From the NCBI RefSeq assembly GCF_043194295.1, contig NZ_JBAFVK010000019.1: a stretch of 64,000 bases of DNA, one strand, 5' to 3'. The notes under the pieces were generated by a model, which saw only the letters and a list, made by a program, of their open reading frames with translations, made no database searches and was not told the DNA's origin. The DNA is from Xanthobacter autotrophicus. GTDB lineage: Bacteria; Pseudomonadota; Alphaproteobacteria; Rhizobiales; Xanthobacteraceae. This document shows, piece after piece, positions 42,976-51,206 of the stretch. Within the stretch, counting starts at the first letter, position 1, and each line of letters starts with the position of its first letter. Made by a program: the position numbers and the translations under genes.

Positions 42976-43398
42976 TCAGTTCGCGCCGTCGTCGTTGCTC
43001 TCGCCGCAGGTGTAGCCGACGAAGCAGCGCGGATTGTCCGAGGTGGCGATCCACGCCGGCTTGGTGATCTGGTCCTCGGCGCAATAGCGCTCGTCGCGCA
43101 CATAGCGCTGGGCATTGCCGTTGCCGGTGGGAATGAGGATGACGCCCTGGGTGCGCACCACCTGGGAGACTCCGCCGCAGGTGGAGGGCGGCACCGGAAT
43201 GGCCATCATGCCCTCGGGTGGCGGGGTGTTCTGGCCGTAGATGGCGGTGCCGTCCATGGGCACCGGCAGGTTGGAGGCGCCGAGGTCCGGCGGCGGCGCC
43301 AGCGGATCCCCACTCTGGGCAAGGGCGGAAAAGGACAGGCCGGCGATCGCCATCGCCAGCAGGGCGCGGCCAAACACGCCGCCGAGATTTCCGCGCAT
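42976..43398 (-). CDS. Exported protein with cysteine pairs, unknown function
   Basis: A 140-residue protein with a signal peptide ending LSFSALAQS. The mature part has Pro-rich sequence (PLAPPPDLG, NTPPPEG) and four cysteines: one in STCGGVSQVV, one in ERYCAEDQ and two in RCFVGYTCG, plausibly two disulfides in the periplasm. AAGGGAATC precedes ATG 43398. No family recognised. It is divergent from dnaB. Confidence 0.72.
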   Translation of the reverse strand: MRGNLGGVFGRALLAMAIAGLSFSALAQSGDPLAPPPDLGASNLPVPMDGTAIYGQNTPPPEGMMAIPVPPSTCGGVSQVVRTQGVILIPTGNGNAQRYVRDERYCAEDQITKPAWIATSDNPRCFVGYTCGESNDDGAN

Positions 43399-43594
43399 GA
43401 CGATTCCCTTCGCATTCGTGCCGCCGGCACCGGCTCTATCCCACCTTGCGGGAGCGAGCAAAGCCAGAAGTCGCAGGAACCGACCGGGACCGGAAGGGAA
43501 GCCGGCGCAGCGCTCCCGCGCGGAGCAGCCGACGGCTTGTGCCCGCTATCCCCAGATCCATCCGCCTGTGGAAAACGACACCACCTTGATTTCG

Positions 43595-43609
43595 GAACAA
43601 ACTGAGAAC
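43595..43609 (+). promoter_or_regulatory. Candidate LexA (SOS) box upstream of dnaB
   Basis: GAAC, 7 nt, GAAC. This direct repeat is the reverse complement of GTTC-N7-GTTC, the LexA site known from alphaproteobacteria. It lies 63 bp before the dnaB start. About one chance match would be expected over this window, so context is the main support. Confidence 0.35.
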
Positions 43610-43671
43610 TTACTGTGCGCACGACCCCGGACTTGATAAGAAAGTGACCCATCCAGCGGAACCTTGGCGCC

Positions 43672-45153
43672 ATGCTCGACCTCCCCAACGCGGGCGATCT
43701 CGAACCCTCCTATCGTCAGGCCCCGCACAATCTGGAGGCGGAGCAGGCGCTGCTGGGCGCCATCCTCGTCAACAACGAGGCGTTCTACCGGGTCTCCGAC
43801 TTCCTCGAGCCGCGCCATTTCTACGAGCCCATCCACGCCCGGGTGTTCGAACTGGCGAGCGCGCTGATCCGCGCCGGCAAGCTCGCCACGCCGGTGACGC
43901 TGAAGACCTTCCTGCCCTCCGACCTCGATGTGGCCGGCCTCACCGGGCCGCAATATCTCGCCCGCCTCGCGGCGGAGGCGACCACCATCATCAATTCCGA
44001 AGACTACGGGCGTACCATCTACGACCTGTCGGTGCGGCGCGACCTGATCCGCATCGGCGAGGAGATCGTCAACGAGGCGTTCGATGCCCCGGTGGACGCC
44101 ACCCCGCAGGACCAGATCGAGCAGGCGGAGAAACGGCTTTACGAGATCGCCGAGACCGGCCGCTACGACGGCGGCTTCCAGCGCTTCGGCGAGGCGCTGC
44201 GCGAGGCAGTGGACATGGCCTCCAAGGCCTTCCAGCGCGACGGCCACCTCTCCGGCATCGCCACGGCGCTGGACGACCTCGACCACCAGATGGGCGGCCT
44301 CCAGCCCTCCGACCTCGTGATCCTCGCCGGCCGCCCGGCCATGGGCAAGACCGCGCTTGCCACCAACATCGCCTTCAACATCGCCGCGGCCTATCGCGGC
44401 GAGACGCGGCCCGACGGCGGCATCGAGACCGTGTCGGGGGGCATCGTCGGCTTCTTCTCACTGGAAATGTCGGCCGAGCAGCTCGCCACCCGTATCCTCG
44501 CCGAGCAGGCCGAGATCGCCTCCTACAAGATCCGCCGCGGTGACATCTCGGAGAGCGAATTCTCCAAGCTCGCCGCCGCCGCCCAGACCATGCAGACCAT
44601 CCCGCTCTATATCGACGACACCGGCGGCCTTTCCATCGCCCAATTGGTGGCCCGGGCGCGGCGGCTGAAGCGCCAGCGCGGGCTCGACTTCATGGTGGTG
44701 GACTATCTCCAGCTCTTGTCGGGCTCCTCCAAAAGTTCGTCCCAGAACCGCGTCCAGGAGATCACGGAGATCACCACCGGCCTGAAGGCCTTGGCGAAAG
44801 AGCTGCAAGTGCCCATCATGGCCCTGTCGCAGCTGTCCCGTCAGGTGGAATCGCGAGACGACAAGAGGCCGCAATTGTCGGACCTGCGCGAATCCGGCTC
44901 CATCGAGCAGGACGCCGACGTGGTCATGTTTGTGTTCCGGGAGGAATATTACCTTAAAAGCAAGGAGCCGAAGGCCGGCACAGAGGAGTGGTTCAAGTGG
45001 GAGATCGAGATGAAGGCGGCCGAGAACACGGCCGAGGTCATCATCGGAAAGCAGCGCCACGGCCCCACGGGGACGGTGAAGGTGCATTTCGAGCCCCAGT
45101 TCACCCGCTTCTCCAACCTGGCGCGGGAGGACCACCTGCCGGAGCGCCACTGA
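43672..45153 (+). CDS. dnaB: Replicative DNA helicase DnaB
   Basis: A 493-residue hexameric helicase. The N-terminal domain starts at PHNLEAEQALLGAIL. The RecA-like domain has Walker A GRPAMGKTAL, FFSLEMSAEQLATR, Walker B MVVDYLQLL, the QLSRQVE segment and the arginine-finger region KQRHGPTGTV. An insertion of about 15 residues (GETRPDGGIETVSGG) after Walker A is typical of alphaproteobacterial DnaB. It unwinds DNA at the replication fork and recruits primase. The stop overlaps the proposed CTG start of alr. No intein is present. Confidence 0.97.
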   Translation: MLDLPNAGDLEPSYRQAPHNLEAEQALLGAILVNNEAFYRVSDFLEPRHFYEPIHARVFELASALIRAGKLATPVTLKTFLPSDLDVAGLTGPQYLARLAAEATTIINSEDYGRTIYDLSVRRDLIRIGEEIVNEAFDAPVDATPQDQIEQAEKRLYEIAETGRYDGGFQRFGEALREAVDMASKAFQRDGHLSGIATALDDLDHQMGGLQPSDLVILAGRPAMGKTALATNIAFNIAAAYRGETRPDGGIETVSGGIVGFFSLEMSAEQLATRILAEQAEIASYKIRRGDISESEFSKLAAAAQTMQTIPLYIDDTGGLSIAQLVARARRLKRQRGLDFMVVDYLQLLSGSSKSSSQNRVQEITEITTGLKALAKELQVPIMALSQLSRQVESRDDKRPQLSDLRESGSIEQDADVVMFVFREEYYLKSKEPKAGTEEWFKWEIEMKAAENTAEVIIGKQRHGPTGTVKVHFEPQFTRFSNLAREDHLPERH

Positions 45154-46316
45154 GCGCGCCCTCCGAGGAGGAGGCCGCGGCCATCGCCGCAGCGCACGAG
45201 ACCGCCGACCGCGAGGCGCGGGAAGCCGGCGCCATCCTCACCGTGGATCTGGGCGCCATCGCCGACAACTGGCGCACCATCGCCGCGCTCGCCGCCCCAG
45301 CCGAATGCGCCGCCGTGGTCAAGGCCAACGCCTACGGGCTCGGCATCGACCGGGTGGCCCCGGTGCTGTGGCGGGCCGGCGCGCGCAATTTCTTCGTCGC
45401 CCATTTCAAGGAAGCGGTGGCCCTGCGCGCCCTGCTGCCCGAGGCCATCATCTATGTGCTGAACGGCCTGTTGCCGGATTGCGCCGCCGACTATGCGGCC
45501 GCGAACCTGCGCCCGGTATTGGGATCGGCCCCGGAAATCTCCGACTGGAGCGACTATTGCCGCGACAACGGCACCAAGCTGCCCGCCGCCATCCATGTGG
45601 ATACGGGCATGCACCGGCTCGGCCTGTCGCTTGAGGAGGCGGTGCAGCTTTCCGGCACCTTCCGCCTCCTGGGCTTCACCCCCAGCCTGATCATGAGCCA
45701 CCTTGCCTGCGCCGACACGCCGGGGCACGTGCTCACCGCCCGCCAGCGCATGGTGTTCGCCGACGTGGTGCGACGCTTCCCCGGCATTCCGGGATCGCTG
45801 GCCAATTCGGCCGGCACCCTGCTCGGACGCGACTTCCGCTTCGAGCTGGTGCGGCCGGGCATCTTCCTCTACGGCGGCATTGCGATTAACGGGGTACCGC
45901 CATTGCGACCCGTGGTGCGGCTGGAGGTGAAGGTGGTGCAGGTCTCCACCGCCCCGGCCGGCGAGACGGTCGGCTATGGCGCCGCCCAGCGGCTGAAGCG
46001 GCCGAGCCGGCTCGCCACCGTCTCCATCGGCTATGCGGACGGCCTGTTCCGCGCCGGTGGCTCCACCGATGCCACCAAGGGGGTGGAGGCGATCCTCCAC
46101 GGCCAGCGCTGCCATCTGGTGGGCCGCGTCTCCATGGACCTCGCCACCCTCGACATCACGGATCTGCCGGACGGCGTGGTGCAGCGGGGCGACACCGCCG
46201 TCTTCCTCGGCGACGGCATCAGCGTGGACGACCTCGCCGCCCGCTCCGGCACCATCGGCTACGAGGTGCTCACCTCGCTGGGCGCCCGCTACGCCCGGCA
46301 ATACGTGGGTGGATGA
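45150..46316 (+). CDS. alr: Alanine racemase, probable CTG start
   Basis: A 388-residue PLP enzyme interconverting L- and D-alanine for peptidoglycan. The PLP lysine is in VVKANAYGLG and the catalytic tyrosine in SIGYADGLFRAGG; RLGLSLEE and GRVSMDLATLDITDLP are also typical. Between the dnaB stop and the first conserved strand (ILTVDLGAIADNW) the frame holds no ATG, GTG or TTG. A CTG at 45150, overlapping the dnaB TGA, has GGAG 5 nt upstream and gives a normal N-terminus. The alternative GTGs (44988, 44997) lie about 155-165 bp inside dnaB. Start choice is inference; the gene identity is firm. Confidence 0.9.
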   Translation: MSAPSEEEAAAIAAAHETADREAREAGAILTVDLGAIADNWRTIAALAAPAECAAVVKANAYGLGIDRVAPVLWRAGARNFFVAHFKEAVALRALLPEAIIYVLNGLLPDCAADYAAANLRPVLGSAPEISDWSDYCRDNGTKLPAAIHVDTGMHRLGLSLEEAVQLSGTFRLLGFTPSLIMSHLACADTPGHVLTARQRMVFADVVRRFPGIPGSLANSAGTLLGRDFRFELVRPGIFLYGGIAINGVPPLRPVVRLEVKVVQVSTAPAGETVGYGAAQRLKRPSRLATVSIGYADGLFRAGGSTDATKGVEAILHGQRCHLVGRVSMDLATLDITDLPDGVVQRGDTAVFLGDGISVDDLAARSGTIGYEVLTSLGARYARQYVGG

Positions 46317-46383
46317 GGCGCCCCTGGACCACATGTTCCTATTTTGTGCTCTAATGGATGAGCGCAGGGAGATTCGCTCCGCA

Positions 46384-46406
46384 ATCTGATCGGTGCGTGC
46401 TCTAGC
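46384..46406 (+). repeat. 23-bp motif, copy C (before radA)
   Basis: ATCTGATCGG-TGCGTGCTCTAGC ends 11 bp before the radA start. Closest to copy A at 4645. The preceding 60 bp (GTGCTCTAATGGATGAGCGC) also looks like part of a dispersed element. Confidence 0.6.
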
Positions 46407-46417
46407 GGAACAGGATC

Positions 46418-47887
46418 ATGGCCAAGCGCGACTCGTCCTTCATCTGCCAGTCCTGCGGCGCGGCCTATACCCGCTGGCAGGGCAAGTGCGAGGCGTGCGG
46501 CGCCTGGAACACCCTCGCGGAGGAAGTGGCCGTCGTCGCCAGCGTGCCCGCCGCCCAGCGCTCCGGCCGCAAGGGCCGCCCGGTGGTGCTGGAGAGCCTG
46601 CAGGGCACGGCCAAACCCGCTCCTCGCATGGTCTGCGGCATTGGTGAGCTGGACCGGGTGGCCGGCGGCGGCTTCGTGCCGGGCTCGGTGCTGCTCATCG
46701 GCGGTGATCCGGGTATCGGCAAGTCCACGTTGCTGGTGCAGGCCTCGGCAGCGCTGGCGGCGAGTGGGCAAAGGGTCGTCTACGTCTCCGGCGAGGAGGC
46801 GGTGGATCAAGTGCGCATGCGCGCCCAGCGCCTCGGGCTGGAACAGGCGCCGGTGAGCCTTGCCGCCGAGACCAATGCCGAGAACATCATCGCCACCCTG
46901 TCCGGCGGCCCACCTGTTCACATGGTCGTGATCGATTCCATCCAGACCATGTGGTCGGACAGCGTGGAGTCGGCCCCCGGCACGGTGACACAGGTGCGCA
47001 CCTCGGCCCAATTGCTGGTGCGCTACGCCAAGCAGACCGGGGCCTGCGTGATCCTCGTCGGCCATGTCACCAAGGATGGCCAGATCGCCGGCCCCCGGGT
47101 GGTGGAGCACATGGTGGACGCGGTCTTCTCCTTCGAGGGCGACGGCGGCCACCAGTTCCGCATCCTGCGCGCCCAGAAGAACCGCTTCGGCCCCACCGAC
47201 GAGATCGGCGTGTTCGAGATGACCGGGCGCGGCCTCTCCGAGGTGGCGAACCCCTCCGAGCTGTTCCTCTCCAACCGCGACGCCGGCGCGCCGGGCACCG
47301 CCGTGTTCGCCGGCATGGAGGGCACACGGCCGGTGCTGGTGGAGATCCAGGCGCTGGTGGCGCCCTCTTCGCTCGGCACCCCGCGCCGCGCCGTGGTGGG
47401 CTGGGACCCCAACCGCCTCTCCATGGTGCTGGCGGTGCTGGACGCGCGCTGCGGCGTGCGGCTCGGCGGGCATGACGTCTATCTCAACGTCGCCGGCGGC
47501 CTGAGGATCGGCGAGCCGGCGGCGGACCTTGCCGTTGCCGCAGCCCTCGTCTCCTCCCTCACCGGCGCGCCCTTGCCAGCGGACGCGGTCTATTTCGGCG
47601 AGGCCAGCCTCACCGGCGCCGTACGGCAGGTGGCGCAGGCGGCGGCGCGGCTGAAGGAAGCGGCGAAGCTCGGCTTTGCCCGCGCCGTGCTGCCCTCCGG
47701 CGGCCTCGACGGGGTGGATGCGCAGGTCTCGCTGCAGCCGGTGGGCTCGCTGGCGGAGCTGGTGGCGGCCATCGCGGCCTGCGCCCCCCGCCGACCAGCC
47801 ATGCGAGATTCGCGGGGCGGGGGCGAGCGGGACAAAAGGCCCCGGGCCGTGGAACACGCCGAATGGGCCGAGGATGAGGCCGGATAG
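46418..47887 (+). CDS. radA: DNA repair protein RadA
   Basis: A 489-residue recombination factor that promotes branch migration. The zinc finger has Cys10, Cys13, Cys24 and Cys27. The RecA-like core has Walker A GGDPGIGKST (near residue 95) and the RadA-specific KNRFG motif followed by PTDEIGVFEM. The C-terminal Lon-like domain runs from PSSLGTPRRAVVGWDPNRL to PSGGLDGVDAQVSLQPV, plus an Arg-rich tail. It follows alr in the order usual for alphaproteobacteria (dnaB, alr, radA, cvpA, purF). Confidence 0.96.
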   Translation: MAKRDSSFICQSCGAAYTRWQGKCEACGAWNTLAEEVAVVASVPAAQRSGRKGRPVVLESLQGTAKPAPRMVCGIGELDRVAGGGFVPGSVLLIGGDPGIGKSTLLVQASAALAASGQRVVYVSGEEAVDQVRMRAQRLGLEQAPVSLAAETNAENIIATLSGGPPVHMVVIDSIQTMWSDSVESAPGTVTQVRTSAQLLVRYAKQTGACVILVGHVTKDGQIAGPRVVEHMVDAVFSFEGDGGHQFRILRAQKNRFGPTDEIGVFEMTGRGLSEVANPSELFLSNRDAGAPGTAVFAGMEGTRPVLVEIQALVAPSSLGTPRRAVVGWDPNRLSMVLAVLDARCGVRLGGHDVYLNVAGGLRIGEPAADLAVAAALVSSLTGAPLPADAVYFGEASLTGAVRQVAQAAARLKEAAKLGFARAVLPSGGLDGVDAQVSLQPVGSLAELVAAIAACAPRRPAMRDSRGGGERDKRPRAVEHAEWAEDEAG

Positions 47888-48029
47888 GCCCAACTCCAAC
47901 GCAGGAAGGTGACGCGGGCCGGCGCGCAAGCTATATCAGCCGCGCGGCGGGCTCCCACCAGGCAATACCTGGACGGCATGCCGCGCGCATGCGCGCGTCG
48001 CGGTGCGGGGATGACGGATCAATGCGCCG

Positions 48030-48734
48030 ATGCCTGTGACTTTGCTCGACATCATCGTTCTGACGGTCATGCTGATTTCGGGGCTGCTGGCCATGGTCCG
48101 CGGCTTCCTCCGCGAGGTTTTCTCCATCCTGTCTTGGGTGGTTGCGGCCGGCGTCACCGTGTATTTCCAGAAACAGCTCCTGCCAGTCGTGAAGCAATAC
48201 ATTGCCCAGGATACGGCGGCGCTTGCCGTCACCGTGGCAATCCTGTTCCTGGGAACGCTTCTTCTGGCATCGATCATCACGGCTCGCATCTCCGATGTGG
48301 TGCTCGACAGCCGAATCGGCGCGCTGGACCGCACGCTGGGCTTCATGTTCGGGCTGGCGCGCGGCCTGCTCCTCATGGTGATCGCCATGCTGTTCTTCAA
48401 CTGGCTGGTGCCGCCGGAGAAGCTGCCGCCGTGGGTCGCCAACGCAAAATCGCTCCCCGCCATCAAGAGCGCGGGGGAGTGGCTTAAGGCGCAGTTGCCG
48501 GATGACCCTGAAAACACCATCTTGAACAAGTTGAAGAAGCCGCCCGCCGGAGAGGAGGGCGACACGCCCGCCGCCCCGGCCGCCCCGACGGGGGGGCCGC
48601 GTACCGATTTGGGGGGCACCACAAGACCAGCCGGATCGGCTGACGCATCCGCGGTAGGGGTTAAATCCTACCGTTCAACGGAACGTCAGGGCCTCGACCA
48701 GCTCGTCGCCAGCACGCGCGGCGCCGGCCAGTAA
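48030..48734 (+). CDS. cvpA: CvpA family membrane protein
   Basis: A 234-residue inner-membrane protein. Four helices in the first 130 residues match the CvpA domain (LLDIIVLTVMLISGLLAMVR, GFLREVFSILSWVVA, LGFMFGLARGLLLMVIAML). A Pro/Gly-rich cytoplasmic tail follows, ending in YRSTERQGLDQLV. Named for colicin V production, the family is linked with purine synthesis through its conserved position before purF, as here (19 bp between). Molecular role remains unclear. Confidence 0.93.
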   Translation: MPVTLLDIIVLTVMLISGLLAMVRGFLREVFSILSWVVAAGVTVYFQKQLLPVVKQYIAQDTAALAVTVAILFLGTLLLASIITARISDVVLDSRIGALDRTLGFMFGLARGLLLMVIAMLFFNWLVPPEKLPPWVANAKSLPAIKSAGEWLKAQLPDDPENTILNKLKKPPAGEEGDTPAAPAAPTGGPRTDLGGTTRPAGSADASAVGVKSYRSTERQGLDQLVASTRGAGQ

Positions 48735-48753
48735 GCCGCCCGAGCGGAGGTGC

Positions 48754-50325
48754 ATGATGGATTGCGACAGTGACGCCCCGATGAACGCGGGTGGGCGGGG
48801 CGAGCAGCCCCTTTCCGAGGACGGCCATCCCCAGCGGGCGGAGCTAGCCGGGGATGAGCGCGCGAGGGCTGCACAGGCCGATCTCGACCTGAACGGCGAT
48901 CGCCTCCGCGAGGAATGCGGCGTCTTCGGCATCTACAATCACCCGGAGGCGGCGGCCATCACCGCCATCGGCCTGCATGCGCTCCAGCATCGCGGTCAGG
49001 AAGCGGCCGGCATCGTCTCCTATGACGGCAAGCGTTTCCATTCGGAACGGCGCCTCGGCCTCGTGGGCGACGCCTTCTCCGACGCCGGCGTCATCGAGCG
49101 CCTGCCCGGCGACATGGCGGTGGGCCATGTGCGTTATTCCACCACAGGCGAGACCCTGCTGCGCAACGTGCAGCCGCTGTTCGCCGAGCTGGACGCCGGC
49201 GGCTTCGCCGTGGGCCACAACGGCAACCTCACCAACGGCCTGACCCTACGCAAGCAGCTGGTGCGGGACGGGGCCATCACCCAGTCCACCACCGACACCG
49301 AGGCCATCCTGCACCTCGTGGCGCGTTCCAAGAAGCCGCGCTTCATCGACCGCTTCACCGACGCCCTGCGCGCGCTGGAGGGGGCCTACTCCCTGGTGGC
49401 CCTCACCAACAAGAAGCTCATCGGCGCCCGCGACCCCCTCGGCATCCGCCCGCTGGTGCTGGGCATGCTGGAGGGATCGCCCATCCTCGCCTCCGAGACC
49501 TGCGCCCTCGACATCATCGGCGCGCGCTATGTGCGCGACGTGGAGAACGGCGAAGTCATCGTGATCGACGAGGACGGGCTGCAGTCGTTCAAGCCGTTCC
49601 CGGAGATGGCGGCGCGGCCCTGCATCTTCGAATACATCTATTTCGCCCGGCCCGATTCCGTGGTGGGCGGGCGCTCGGTCTACCAGGTGCGCAAGAAGAT
49701 GGGCCGCGTGCTGGCGGAGGAAAGCCCCGCCAACGCCGACGTCATCGTGCCGGTGCCGGATTCCGGCGTGCCGGCGGCCATCGGCTTCTCCCAGGCCTCG
49801 GGCATCCCCTACGAACTGGGCATCATCCGCAACCATTATGTGGGGCGCACCTTCATCCAGCCCACCCAGTCCATCCGCGACCAGGGCGTGCGCATGAAGC
49901 ATTCCGCCAACCGCTCGGTGGTGGAAGGCCGGTCCATCGTTCTGGTGGACGACAGCCTGGTGCGCGGCACCACTTCGGTGAAGATCGTGCAGATGATGCG
50001 CGATGCCGGCGCCCGGGAGGTGCATTTCCGCATCGCCTCCCCGCCCATCACCCATCCCGACTATTACGGCATCGACACCCCGGACCGCGACAAGCTGCTG
50101 GCCGCTACCCACGACCTGGAAGGCATGCGGCGCTATATCGGCGCGGACTCGCTCGCCTTCCTCTCGGTGGACGGCGTCTACCGCGCCATGGGCTATGAGG
50201 GCCGCGATCCGGTGAGGCCGCAATTCACCGATCACTGCTTCACCGGCGACTATCCCACCCCGCTCACCGACCGGGCCGGCGCCGTGGGCCAGCAGCAGCT
50301 CTCGCTCCTGGCCGAGGCGAGCTGA
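48754..50325 (+). CDS. purF: Amidophosphoribosyltransferase PurF
   Basis: About 523 residues; the first committed step of purine synthesis, making phosphoribosylamine from PRPP and glutamine. An N-terminal propeptide of about 54 residues precedes the nucleophile Cys55 in EECGVFG; propeptide removal is normal for this class. The glutaminase half has HVRYSTTGE and GHNGNLTN. The PRPP site is IVLVDDSLVRGTTS. GGAGG stands 3-6 nt before two adjacent ATGs (48754, 48757). The gene is followed by a strong terminator. Confidence 0.97.
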   Translation: MMDCDSDAPMNAGGRGEQPLSEDGHPQRAELAGDERARAAQADLDLNGDRLREECGVFGIYNHPEAAAITAIGLHALQHRGQEAAGIVSYDGKRFHSERRLGLVGDAFSDAGVIERLPGDMAVGHVRYSTTGETLLRNVQPLFAELDAGGFAVGHNGNLTNGLTLRKQLVRDGAITQSTTDTEAILHLVARSKKPRFIDRFTDALRALEGAYSLVALTNKKLIGARDPLGIRPLVLGMLEGSPILASETCALDIIGARYVRDVENGEVIVIDEDGLQSFKPFPEMAARPCIFEYIYFARPDSVVGGRSVYQVRKKMGRVLAEESPANADVIVPVPDSGVPAAIGFSQASGIPYELGIIRNHYVGRTFIQPTQSIRDQGVRMKHSANRSVVEGRSIVLVDDSLVRGTTSVKIVQMMRDAGAREVHFRIASPPITHPDYYGIDTPDRDKLLAATHDLEGMRRYIGADSLAFLSVDGVYRAMGYEGRDPVRPQFTDHCFTGDYPTPLTDRAGAVGQQQLSLLAEAS

Positions 50326-50342
50326 ACCGCGCCTCTTGAAAA

Positions 50343-50376
50343 ACCCTCCCCCCAACCTGCGGGGGAGGGTGTTTTT
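50343..50376 (+). terminator. Rho-independent terminator of cvpA-purF
   Basis: ACCCTCCCCC (50343-50352) pairs perfectly with GGGGGAGGGT (50361-50370), followed by GTTTTTT. It starts 17 bp after the purF stop and 57 bp before the SDR gene. Confidence 0.88.
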
Positions 50377-50399
50377 TCCCTTCAGTCCACGGAAGCCGC

Positions 50400-51146
50400 A
50401 TGACCGCCGACCGGCCCCTCGCCGACAAGATCGCCCTCGTCACCGGCGCCACCCGCGGCATTGGCGCGGCCACAGCCATCGCACTGGCCCGGGCCGGCGC
50501 CCATGTGGTCTGCGTCGGCCGCTCCGACGGCGGGCTCCAGGACATCGACGACAACATCCGCGCCGTGGGTGGCACCGCCACCCTGGTGCCGCTGGATCTC
50601 AAGGATTCGGAAGCCATCGACCGGCTCGGCGGCGCGCTCTTTGAGCGCTACGGGCGGCTCGACGTGTTCGTGGCCAATGCCGGGGTGCTCGGCCCGCTGT
50701 CGCCGCTGGGCCATGTCTATCCCAAGGACTGGGACGACATCGTCGCGGTGAACCTCACCGCCAACTGGCGCTGCGTGCGCTCGTTCGATCCGCTCCTGAA
50801 GCTGTCGCCGGCCGGGCGGGTGGTGATGATCTCGTCCGGCGCCGCCCACAAGGCGCGGGCCTATTGGGGTCCCTATGCCCTCACCAAGGCGGGGCTGGAA
50901 GTGATGGCCCGCACCTGGGCGGCGGAGAGCGTCTCCGGCAATCTCAAGGTGAACCTGTTCAACCCCGGCCCCATCCGCACCCTGATGCGGGCCAAGGCGT
51001 TTCCGGGCGAGGACCCCATGACGCTGCCCGCCCCCGAGGAGGCGGCTGCCGCCATCCTGCCCCTGTGCCTGCCCACCTTCATGGAAACCGGCAAGCTCTA
51101 CGACTTCCCGCAGGGCAAGCTGCTGAGCTTCCAGATGCCGGTGTGA
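50400..51146 (+). CDS. Short-chain dehydrogenase/reductase
   Basis: A 248-residue SDR with NAD(P) motif TGATRGIG (residues 15-22), NAG in VANAGVLGP, and the catalytic Ser, Tyr and Lys in MISSGAA and YALTKAG. Closest in feel to YciK-type SDRs often found after purF in alphaproteobacteria, with PGPIRTLMRAKAFPGEDP near the C-terminus. Substrate unknown. It may be expressed from its own promoter because a terminator separates it from purF. Confidence 0.9.
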   Translation: MTADRPLADKIALVTGATRGIGAATAIALARAGAHVVCVGRSDGGLQDIDDNIRAVGGTATLVPLDLKDSEAIDRLGGALFERYGRLDVFVANAGVLGPLSPLGHVYPKDWDDIVAVNLTANWRCVRSFDPLLKLSPAGRVVMISSGAAHKARAYWGPYALTKAGLEVMARTWAAESVSGNLKVNLFNPGPIRTLMRAKAFPGEDPMTLPAPEEAAAAILPLCLPTFMETGKLYDFPQGKLLSFQMPV

Positions 51147-51206
51147 GAGGCCTGAACGGGCGCAAGGCTGGATGATGGCCGGGACAAGCCCGGCCATGAA
51201 TGTTCC

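Noticed and set aside
44988..45149. GTG start giving a 54-residue N-terminal extension of alanine racemase inside dnaB
   Set aside because: The extension is Gly/Arg/His-rich shadow sequence of dnaB with no likeness to Alr; the CTG at 45150 has a better ribosome site and length.
48735..48753. Purine riboswitch before purF
   Set aside because: Only 19 bp separate cvpA from purF, with no room for a conserved aptamer; none was seen upstream of cvpA either.
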